From positions 1 through 15,477 of the forward strand of contig CAKTZP010000037.1 of the NCBI GenBank assembly GCA_934636045.1: 15,477 bases of DNA, given 5' to 3'. Each line of letters begins with the position of its first letter. Positions within the stretch are counted from its first letter, which is position 1. Positions 6,496 to 12,529 of this stretch are shown here, in pieces. This stretch comes from an uncultured Oscillospiraceae bacterium. GTDB lineage: Bacteria; Bacillota; Clostridia; Oscillospirales; Oscillospiraceae. A program made the translations under genes and the position numbers. The notes below the pieces were generated by a model. The model did not search any database and had not been told where the DNA came from. It was given only the letters and a program-made list of their open reading frames with translations.

Positions 6496-6611
6496 AAGGA
6501 CGTGCTGCAAAACGAGAATGTCTTCCCCAAAAAGGCAGAGGATCGAAGCAACCGGTCAATGATGGATTCTTGCTTGCAACGGGATTGAAGTCCGTTTTGC
6601 AGCATCTCTTT
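6496..6611 (+). ncRNA. Candidate structured RNA domain before livH
   Basis: TGCTGCAAAACG (6503-6514) is perfectly complementary to CGTTTTGCAGCA (6593-6604). The pairing continues outward to 6496 and 6611 with G-U pairs and a single C-C mismatch. This closing helix encloses 78 bases that can form smaller helices, for example AAGCAA (6546-6551) with TTGCTT (6570-6575). The domain ends 4 bases before the livH ribosome-binding site AAAGGAG (6616-6622). I do not recognise a known riboswitch class. A dispersed repeat is an alternative explanation. Confidence 0.4.
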
Positions 6612-6629
6612 ATATAAAGGAGCGTAATT

Positions 6630-7511
6630 ATGACACTTCAGCTACTTGTCAGCGGCATTTCTCTCGGCGCAGTGTACGCGCTGATTGCCGTCGGCTTTGC
6701 GATTGTTTTCAGCATTCTGAAATTCAGCAATTTTGCCCACGGCGGCATGATCAGCGCCTGCGCCTTCATCGGCTACTTTTTTCAAGCGGCGTTTGATAAC
6801 CCCCCTCCCTTTTATGTCACGGTGCTGTTCACCACGGTGTGCGGCATTGTCATGGCCCTGCTGATCGACACGGTGGCCTATCGCCGCATCCGCAAAAAGC
6901 AGGCGCCCACCCTGTATTACTTCCTCGCCTCCATTACGGTGGCCATTCTCATTGAGCAGATTCTGAACGTGTTCTTCGGTAAGAACATCTACGCCTTCCC
7001 GGCGGTGTTCTCCAGCACGACTTTCCATATTGGCAGCCTCCGTTTCTCCAGCATCGACACCCTGATCCTTGTTGTTTCGCTGGTGATCCTCGCGATCCTG
7101 CTCTATGTTATTAACAAAACGCGCATCGGCCTTGCCATTCGTGCCGTTGCAATCCACCCCGGTGCCAGCCGCCTGATGGGCATCAACTCCAACGTGGTCA
7201 TCATGACTGTTTTTGCCATTGCCGGCGCGTTGGCGGGCATTTCCGGCGTGCTGCTGGGTGCGAAGTACTCCGTTTACCCCTCACTCGGCGCTTCCATGAT
7301 GCTCAAGGGCTTTATCGCCTCGGTCATCGGCGGCCTCGGCAGCCTGAGCGGCGCGATCCCCGCTGCGATTCTGCTCGGCGTAGTGGAAATGGTGCTGACC
7401 TACTGGCTCGGCTCGCTGTCCACGCCGATCATCCTCTTCGGCATCATGCTGGTCTTCCTCGCGGTGCGTCCCGAGGGCATTGCCGGCAAGTTCGCGAAGG
7501 ACAAGGTCTAA
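6630..7511 (+). CDS. LIV-type ABC transporter permease (LivH-like)
   Basis: A 293-residue inner-membrane permease of the hydrophobic amino-acid uptake (HAAT/LIV) family, with about eight membrane segments. The N terminus (SLGAVYALIAVGFAIVFSIL, then NFAHGGMI) matches the first helices of LivH, and the cytoplasmic coupling region RIGLAIRAVAIHPGASRLMGIN contacts the ATPases in this family. The C-terminal part contains GGLGSLSGAIPAAILLG, typical of the family. The ATG at 6630 has AAAGGAG at 7 bases. The gene follows the structured gap after the binding-protein gene and lies 11 bases from livM. Length and motifs fit; the substrate differs between members and cannot be assigned. Confidence 0.93.
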   Translation: MTLQLLVSGISLGAVYALIAVGFAIVFSILKFSNFAHGGMISACAFIGYFFQAAFDNPPPFYVTVLFTTVCGIVMALLIDTVAYRRIRKKQAPTLYYFLASITVAILIEQILNVFFGKNIYAFPAVFSSTTFHIGSLRFSSIDTLILVVSLVILAILLYVINKTRIGLAIRAVAIHPGASRLMGINSNVVIMTVFAIAGALAGISGVLLGAKYSVYPSLGASMMLKGFIASVIGGLGSLSGAIPAAILLGVVEMVLTYWLGSLSTPIILFGIMLVFLAVRPEGIAGKFAKDKV

Positions 7512-7522
7512 GGAGGTGCGCA

Positions 7523-8416
7523 ATGAGTAACTATCAAATCTCTCTGGTTATGATGGCCTGCATTTCCGTCATTACGGTCTGCGGCGTGTTCTCCATGACC
7601 AGCCTTGCGGGCATGTTCTCGCTGGGTCAGGCGGCCTATATGTCCATCAGCGCCTACCTGACCTTCTGCCTTGCAAAGTACCTCTCCCTGCCCATCCTTT
7701 CCACGGCCATCATCGGCATTGCGGCCAGCGGCCTCATTGCCCTGATCATCAGCCTGCCGACGCTCAAGCTCCGGCGTGACTATTTTGCGCTGCTGTCCGT
7801 CGCCTTCGGACAGATGATCTCGTCGATCGTCATTCTTCTGGGCGACTACACCAACGCGTCCATCGGCTTTTCCAAGATCCCGAAGGTCAAGGGGCTGGTG
7901 TGGATCATCCTCGGCATCACGGCGCTGATCGTTTTCATGGTGCGCAACCTCAAGTACTCCCGCTTCGGCCGGATGTGCATCGCGCTCAAGACCGACGAGA
8001 TCGCTGCCCGCAGCTTCGGCATCGACGTGTACCGGCTCAAGGTCAAGATCTACGTGCTGGCCTCCATGATCGCGGCCGTCGGCGGCATCTGCTACGGCCT
8101 GCGCAACCGCGTCATCTCCCCGGACGCCTTCGACTGGTCGCTGTCGGCGGAGATGCAGATCCTGCTGTTCTTCGGCGGCACGAACTCCCTGACCGGCTCG
8201 GTCATTTCGGCCGCAGGCCTGAAGGTGCTGCCGGAATTCCTCAAGGGCATCAAGCTCTTCGGCATCGACCTGCAGAGCTTTAAGACCGTTATCTACTGCC
8301 TGCTCATCATCATCGTCATCAACTTCCGCACCAAGGGCATCATGGGCGAAAGCGAGCTGAGCTTCAACTGGCTCAAGCGCACCGCCCGCCGCCGCAGCAA
8401 GGAGGGTAAGCAATGA
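7523..8416 (+). CDS. LIV-type ABC transporter permease (LivM-like)
   Basis: A 297-residue second permease of the same importer, with about eight to nine membrane segments and a basic C-terminal tail. It contains the LivM-type segments SLAGMFSLGQAAYMSISAYL and the cytoplasmic coupling loop around SRFGRMCIALKTDEIAARSFGI. Like many Gram-positive forms it is shorter than the E. coli protein. The ATG at 7523 is preceded by AAGGAGG with 6 bases of spacing. Its stop overlaps the start of the livG-like gene as ATGA, which indicates translational coupling and a fixed subunit ratio. It should pair with the LivH-like permease to form the membrane channel. Confidence 0.93.
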   Translation: MSNYQISLVMMACISVITVCGVFSMTSLAGMFSLGQAAYMSISAYLTFCLAKYLSLPILSTAIIGIAASGLIALIISLPTLKLRRDYFALLSVAFGQMISSIVILLGDYTNASIGFSKIPKVKGLVWIILGITALIVFMVRNLKYSRFGRMCIALKTDEIAARSFGIDVYRLKVKIYVLASMIAAVGGICYGLRNRVISPDAFDWSLSAEMQILLFFGGTNSLTGSVISAAGLKVLPEFLKGIKLFGIDLQSFKTVIYCLLIIIVINFRTKGIMGESELSFNWLKRTARRRSKEGKQ

Positions 8417-9186
8417 GCAACTGTGTCCTGAAACTGGAGCACCTGCGCAAGCGCTTCGGCGGCGTCGAGGCCGTCCGGGATTTCTCCTTCTCCATCAACG
8501 AGGGCGAGATCGTTGCCATCATCGGCCCGAACGGCGCAGGCAAAACCACCATCTTTAACCTGATCTCCAAAATTTATCAGCCGGACGAGGGCACTCTGAC
8601 CTTCGCCGGAGAGGATATCACCAAAAAGTCCCAGATCGAGACCGCACGCCTCGGCGTGTCGCGTACCTTCCAGAACACCCGCCTGTTCACCGGCCTGAGC
8701 GTGTTGGATAACGTCAAGGTCGCGCTGGACTTCGACGGCAAGTACAGCCTCATCGAGGCCATGTTCCTCCTGCCGCGCCGCTGGAAGCGCGAAAGGGAGA
8801 CCACCCGCCGCGCCATGGAATGCCTGGAGCTGCTGAACCTCGACCAGTACGCCTCGGTGCGCCCGTCGAACCTGCCCTACGGCATCCAGCGCCGCGTGGA
8901 GATTGCCCGCGCACTGGTCTCCAACCCGAAGATCCTGATGCTCGACGAGCCTGCCGCCGGCCTGAACCCCGAGGAGGTCTTCCAGCTGGTCGATTTCATC
9001 CGGGAAATTCACGAAAAATACCCCAAGCTGGCCATTCTGGTCATCGAGCACCGCATGGACTTGGTCATGAACCTCAGCGACTATATCTACGTGCAGGACT
9101 TCGGCCAGACCATTGCCAAGGGCGTGCCGGAGGAAATTCAGAACGATCCGCTGGTTCTGAAGGCCTATCTCGGAGAGGAGGACTGA
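8413..9186 (+). CDS. LIV-type ABC transporter ATPase (LivG-like)
   Basis: A 257-residue cytoplasmic ATPase. Visible motifs are Walker A GPNGAGKTT (residues 38-46), Q-loop Q87, the signature LPYGIQRR (154-161), Walker B ILMLDE (174-179) and the switch histidine H213. LivG proteins usually read LPYGxQRRLEIARAL in the signature, and this matches with isoleucine at the variable position. The length fits LivG. The start overlaps the livM stop by 4 bases, and livF follows after a 3-base gap, so the transporter genes are tightly coupled. It powers the importer as a heterodimer with the LivF-like ATPase. Confidence 0.95.
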   Translation: MSNCVLKLEHLRKRFGGVEAVRDFSFSINEGEIVAIIGPNGAGKTTIFNLISKIYQPDEGTLTFAGEDITKKSQIETARLGVSRTFQNTRLFTGLSVLDNVKVALDFDGKYSLIEAMFLLPRRWKRERETTRRAMECLELLNLDQYASVRPSNLPYGIQRRVEIARALVSNPKILMLDEPAAGLNPEEVFQLVDFIREIHEKYPKLAILVIEHRMDLVMNLSDYIYVQDFGQTIAKGVPEEIQNDPLVLKAYLGEED

Positions 9187-9189
9187 GCC

Positions 9190-9909
9190 ATGGGAAGCAT
9201 TCTGGAAATTCGCGGCCTTAAGGTCTTCTACGGCGTGCACGAGGCCGTCTGCGGTGTCGATATGGACATCGCCGAGGGCTCCATCACCGCCATCATCGGC
9301 TCCAACGGCGCCGGCAAGAGCACCATCATCAACGCCATCTCCGGCGCGGTCAGGTATGAGGGACAGATCCTCTGCCGCGGCGAGGCGCTGCCGACCAAGG
9401 AAAACCGCGTCGTCCGTCAGGGCGTCGTGCAGGTGCCGGAGGGACGGAAAATCTTCGCCGGTCTGACCGTGGAGGAAAACCTCCGCGCGGGCGCCTACAC
9501 CGTCCACGGCCACAAGGAGATCGAGCGCCTGCTGCAGGAGCAGTACGAAATGTTCCCGCGCCTCGGCGAGCGCCGCCAGCAGGACGCCGGTACGCTTTCC
9601 GGCGGCGAGCAGCAGATGCTGGCCATCTGCCGCGGCCTGATGGCCAAGCCGAAGGTTCTGATGCTCGATGAGCCGTCGCTGGGTCTGGCCCCGGTCATCG
9701 TCAACGACGTCTTCCGCAACATTCAGCGCATCCGCGACGAGGGGATCACCGTCATCCTCGTCGAGCAGAACGCGAAAAAGTCCCTCAGCATCTGCGACTA
9801 TGCCTACGTGATCGAGACCGGCCACGTCGTGATGTCCGGAACCGGCAAGGAAATGCTGGAAAACCCGGAGGTTGCCGCCGCCTACCTCGGTTCGACGAGA
9901 AATCAATAA
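9190..9909 (+). CDS. LIV-type ABC transporter ATPase (LivF-like)
   Basis: A 239-residue ATPase, the usual LivF length. Motifs are Walker A GSNGAGKST (residues 37-45), Q-loop Q81 followed by PEGRKIF, signature LSGGEQQ (136-142) and Walker B VLMLDE (156-161). The switch position reads VEQN (191-194) in place of the usual histidine, a feature known for LivF proteins. The ATG at 9190 is 8 bases from GGAGG (9177-9181), which lies inside the end of livG. It completes a five-gene importer of binding protein, two permeases and two ATPases. Confidence 0.95.
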   Translation: MGSILEIRGLKVFYGVHEAVCGVDMDIAEGSITAIIGSNGAGKSTIINAISGAVRYEGQILCRGEALPTKENRVVRQGVVQVPEGRKIFAGLTVEENLRAGAYTVHGHKEIERLLQEQYEMFPRLGERRQQDAGTLSGGEQQMLAICRGLMAKPKVLMLDEPSLGLAPVIVNDVFRNIQRIRDEGITVILVEQNAKKSLSICDYAYVIETGHVVMSGTGKEMLENPEVAAAYLGSTRNQ

Positions 9910-9922
9910 GGAGAGAACAATT

Positions 9923-10678
9923 ATGCTTACCAAAAAGGTTGAAAATCTGCCGGTCTATATTTACGACACCCGCGAGGAAATGGGCGCCGCCGCCGCCAAG
10001 GACGCGGCCGACCGCATCAATGCCATCATCGCCCGCCGCGGCGAGGCGAATGTCATCTTCGCCGCCGCCCCGTCCCAGAACGAGCTGCTGGAAAATCTGC
10101 TGAAGTACGACATCGACTGGTCGAAGGTTCGCGGCTTCCATCAGGACGAGTACATCGGCATCGATGAGACAGAGCCCGCCGGCTTCGGCTGCTTCCTGCG
10201 CCGCGCGATCTTTGACCGCGTGAAGTTCAAGGAGCTGCACTTCCTGCTGTGCAAGGCGGAGGATGCCGAAAAGAAGTGCGAGGAGTATTCCGAGCTTCTG
10301 ACCAAGTATCCCGCCGACCTCATCTTCCTCGGCATCGGCGAAAACGGCCATCTTGCCTTCAACGATCCGTCCGTCGCGGACTTCAACGACCCGAAGATCA
10401 TCAAGATCGTCGACCTCGACGACGTCTGCCGCCAGCAGCAGGTCAACGACGGCTGCTTTAAGACCTTTGACGACGTGCCCGCACGCGCCATGAGCCTGTC
10501 GATGTCCTACATCATGCGCACCCCCGAGGCCATCTGCGTCGTTCCGACCGGCCGCAAGGCCAATGCCGTGAAGAACGCGCTCTATGGCCCGGTCACGACC
10601 GCCTGCCCCTCGAGCATCCTGCGCGAGCACAGGAACGCCGCGCTCTATCTGGACAAGGACAGCGCCTCGAAGCTGTAA
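9923..10678 (+). CDS. NagB-like glucosamine-6-phosphate deaminase family protein
   Basis: A 251-residue protein of the NagB/6-phosphogluconolactonase (NagB/RpiA/CoA-transferase-like) family. Diagnostic segments are FHQDEYIGI (about residues 72-80, carrying the acidic base position of NagB) and GIGENGHLAFNDP with the catalytic-type histidine. The later segments QQQVNDGCF and DVPARAMSLSMS also match NagB. NagB converts glucosamine 6-phosphate to fructose 6-phosphate and ammonia; relatives isomerise or deaminate other aldose phosphates. The ATG at 9923 has AAGGAG 9 bases upstream; the longer in-frame ORF starts inside livF and is rejected. It begins the catabolic half of the operon. No sugar kinase is visible in the window, so its substrate may be phosphorylated elsewhere or may not be GlcN6P. 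Family call is firm, reaction less so. Confidence 0.85.
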   Translation: MLTKKVENLPVYIYDTREEMGAAAAKDAADRINAIIARRGEANVIFAAAPSQNELLENLLKYDIDWSKVRGFHQDEYIGIDETEPAGFGCFLRRAIFDRVKFKELHFLLCKAEDAEKKCEEYSELLTKYPADLIFLGIGENGHLAFNDPSVADFNDPKIIKIVDLDDVCRQQQVNDGCFKTFDDVPARAMSLSMSYIMRTPEAICVVPTGRKANAVKNALYGPVTTACPSSILREHRNAALYLDKDSASKL

Positions 10679-10702
10679 ATTTTACCGAAAAGAGGAATCG
10701 CT

Positions 10703-11443
10703 ATGTACCGGAAAACCGCTGATGAAATCATGGCGCTCGACCCCGAGCTGGCGATCATCCCTGTCGGCTCGATCGAGCAGCACGGCCCGCATCTGCCGGT
10801 CATGACCGACTGGGCCATTGCCTCCGAGCTTGGCCGCCGCGTGGCCGAAAAGATGAATGCCTTCCTCCTCCCGGCGCTGCCCATTTCCACCTGCCGCGAG
10901 CAGATGGGCAAAAAGGGCTCGGTTTGGATGGAGCCGGTGACCTTCTATCAGATGATGAACGACATCATCATGAGCCTGAAGGTGCAGGGCTTCAAAAAGG
11001 TCGGCATTTTGCAATGCCACGGCGGCGTGTTCATCATGACCCCGCTCATCCGCGACCTGAACGCCAAGTTCAACCCCGACCTGATGGTCGTCAACGTCGA
11101 CCCCTGCACGCTCTGGCCGATCCTTTACAAGGAAGGCATTATCGAGACCAACACCGAGCTGCACGCCGGTGAGGTCGAGACCTCGCAGATGCTGGCCGTT
11201 GCGCCGGAAACGGTGCACATGGAGCGCGCGGTGGACTATGTTCCGAACGTTGCGCGCCCCTACCTGAGCTACGGCAGCATCTTCCGCGCCTCCCCGAGCG
11301 GCGTGTGGGGTGAGCCGAGCAAGGCCGACGCCGAAAAGGGCGAAAAGGTCTTTGCTCGCTGCGCCGAGCTGGCGGTGGACGCCATGAACGACGCCTTTGC
11401 CTACATGGCCGCGAAGGAGCGGTTCAACTACAGCAATTTCTGA
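10703..11443 (+). CDS. Creatininase-family amidohydrolase
   Basis: A 246-residue member of the creatininase/creatinine amidohydrolase family, metal-dependent hydrolases of cyclic amides and related C-N bonds. The signature GSIEQHGPHLPVMTD (residues 22-36) supplies likely metal ligands E25, H27 and D36. The second signature, usually NGHGGN, reads QCHGGV with H106, and HAGEVETS (154-161) supplies E157 and E159. Length fits the family. The ATG at 10703 follows AGAGGA at 6 bases. Positioned between the NagB-like and Gfo/Idh/MocA-like genes, it probably opens a lactam or amide, or acts on a formamide-type intermediate. Family members also include mycofactocin MftE and ArfB deformylases, so creatinine itself should not be assumed. 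Confidence 0.88.
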   Translation: MYRKTADEIMALDPELAIIPVGSIEQHGPHLPVMTDWAIASELGRRVAEKMNAFLLPALPISTCREQMGKKGSVWMEPVTFYQMMNDIIMSLKVQGFKKVGILQCHGGVFIMTPLIRDLNAKFNPDLMVVNVDPCTLWPILYKEGIIETNTELHAGEVETSQMLAVAPETVHMERAVDYVPNVARPYLSYGSIFRASPSGVWGEPSKADAEKGEKVFARCAELAVDAMNDAFAYMAAKERFNYSNF

Positions 11444-11456
11444 AGGAGATACGATT

Positions 11457-12527
11457 ATGGAAAAATTGCGCGTACTTCTGATCGGCGCGGCCTTCTCCGC
11501 CGACCTGCATTCCGACGGCTACAGCCGATTGCTGGACAAGGTGCAGATCGTCGGCATCTGCGACCGCGATACCAGCCGCGTTGAGGCGCTGGCCAAGCGC
11601 TACGGCTTCACCGGCTACACCGTCTATGACGACTACGACACCGCCATCGCCCAGTGCGAGTGCGACCTCGTCGATATCTGCATGCCGAACTTCCTGCACC
11701 ACGACGTCGCCATCAAGGCGCTGAGCGCCGGGCACAGCATCATCTGCGAAAAGCCGCTGGCCACGACCGTCGCCGATGCGCAGGATATGGTCGACACCGC
11801 CGCCCGCCTCGGCAAGCACATCTACTACGCCGAGGACTGGCTGTTTGCCCCCGCGTTCCGCAAGGCCAAGAGCATTCTGGAAAGCGGCCAGCTCGGCAAG
11901 CCCCTGTACATCCGCGCCCGCGAATGCCACAGCGGCTCGCACAGCCCGTTTGCCCAGCTGCTGAAGTACTGCGGCGGCGGCTGCATGGTGCACCTCGGCG
12001 TGCATCCCGTCAGCTTCATGCTGGCGCTCAAGGACAACAAGTGGGATTCCCTCACGGCCATGACCTCCGGCGGCAAGGAGCATAACCTTGTCCATGACCA
12101 GATGGAGGGCGAGGACTGGGCCGGCGCGTTCATGCGCTTTGACGACGGCACCTACGCCACCCTCGAGGCCAACTATGTTACCATCGGTGGCATGGAGGAC
12201 GTGCTGGACATCTACTGCGAGCAGGGCTGCATCCATGTCGACCTGTCCTTCTCCGGCCCGGTCAAGGTCTTCTCCATCCCCGGCCTCGACTACACCGTCG
12301 AAAAGGCCGAGGTCACGACCGGCTGGTCGACGCCTGCGGTCGATGAAAAGTATTCCCTCGGCTACTGCGGCGAGATCAGCCACTTTGTCGAGTGCGCCCT
12401 CGCCGACCGCGACGCGCAGGTCGGTCTGCGCGGCATCGACGGCCTCGAGACCCTCAAGGTCATCAACCTCATCTACAAGTCTGCCAAGGACGGCACTCAT
12501 ATCCGCAACCCCCACAAGGAGGGATAA
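11457..12527 (+). CDS. Gfo/Idh/MocA-family oxidoreductase
   Basis: A 356-residue NAD(P)-dependent dehydrogenase of the Gfo/Idh/MocA family, of normal length. The N-terminal Rossmann fold begins VLLIGAAFSADLH (residues 6-18), where the usual GxGxxG loop is degenerate. The EKP signature is at 98-100 (IICEKPLATT), with the catalytic lysine K99. In the C-terminal domain the active-site histidine region is MVHLGVHPVSF, with H179 and H183. Such enzymes oxidise ring or side-chain hydroxyls of sugars, inositols and sugar amines. The start at 11457 has AAGGAG at 8 bases and lies 13 bases after the creatininase-family gene. It probably oxidises the imported compound or a hydrolysis product. A second, compact relative lies at 3979-4767 under a divergent promoter. 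Confidence 0.9.
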   Translation: MEKLRVLLIGAAFSADLHSDGYSRLLDKVQIVGICDRDTSRVEALAKRYGFTGYTVYDDYDTAIAQCECDLVDICMPNFLHHDVAIKALSAGHSIICEKPLATTVADAQDMVDTAARLGKHIYYAEDWLFAPAFRKAKSILESGQLGKPLYIRARECHSGSHSPFAQLLKYCGGGCMVHLGVHPVSFMLALKDNKWDSLTAMTSGGKEHNLVHDQMEGEDWAGAFMRFDDGTYATLEANYVTIGGMEDVLDIYCEQGCIHVDLSFSGPVKVFSIPGLDYTVEKAEVTTGWSTPAVDEKYSLGYCGEISHFVECALADRDAQVGLRGIDGLETLKVINLIYKSAKDGTHIRNPHKEG

Positions 12528-12529
12528 TC

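Noticed and set aside
5364..6605. Minus-strand open frame of 413 codons spanning the binding-protein gene and the structured gap
   Set aside because: Opposite a clear lipoprotein gene and across several hairpins; no domain or ribosome-binding site seen.
8293..9933. Minus-strand open frame of 546 codons opposite the livG/livF genes
   Set aside because: It is the GC-rich antisense shadow of two ABC ATPases with intact motifs, and has no ribosome-binding site or recognisable domain.
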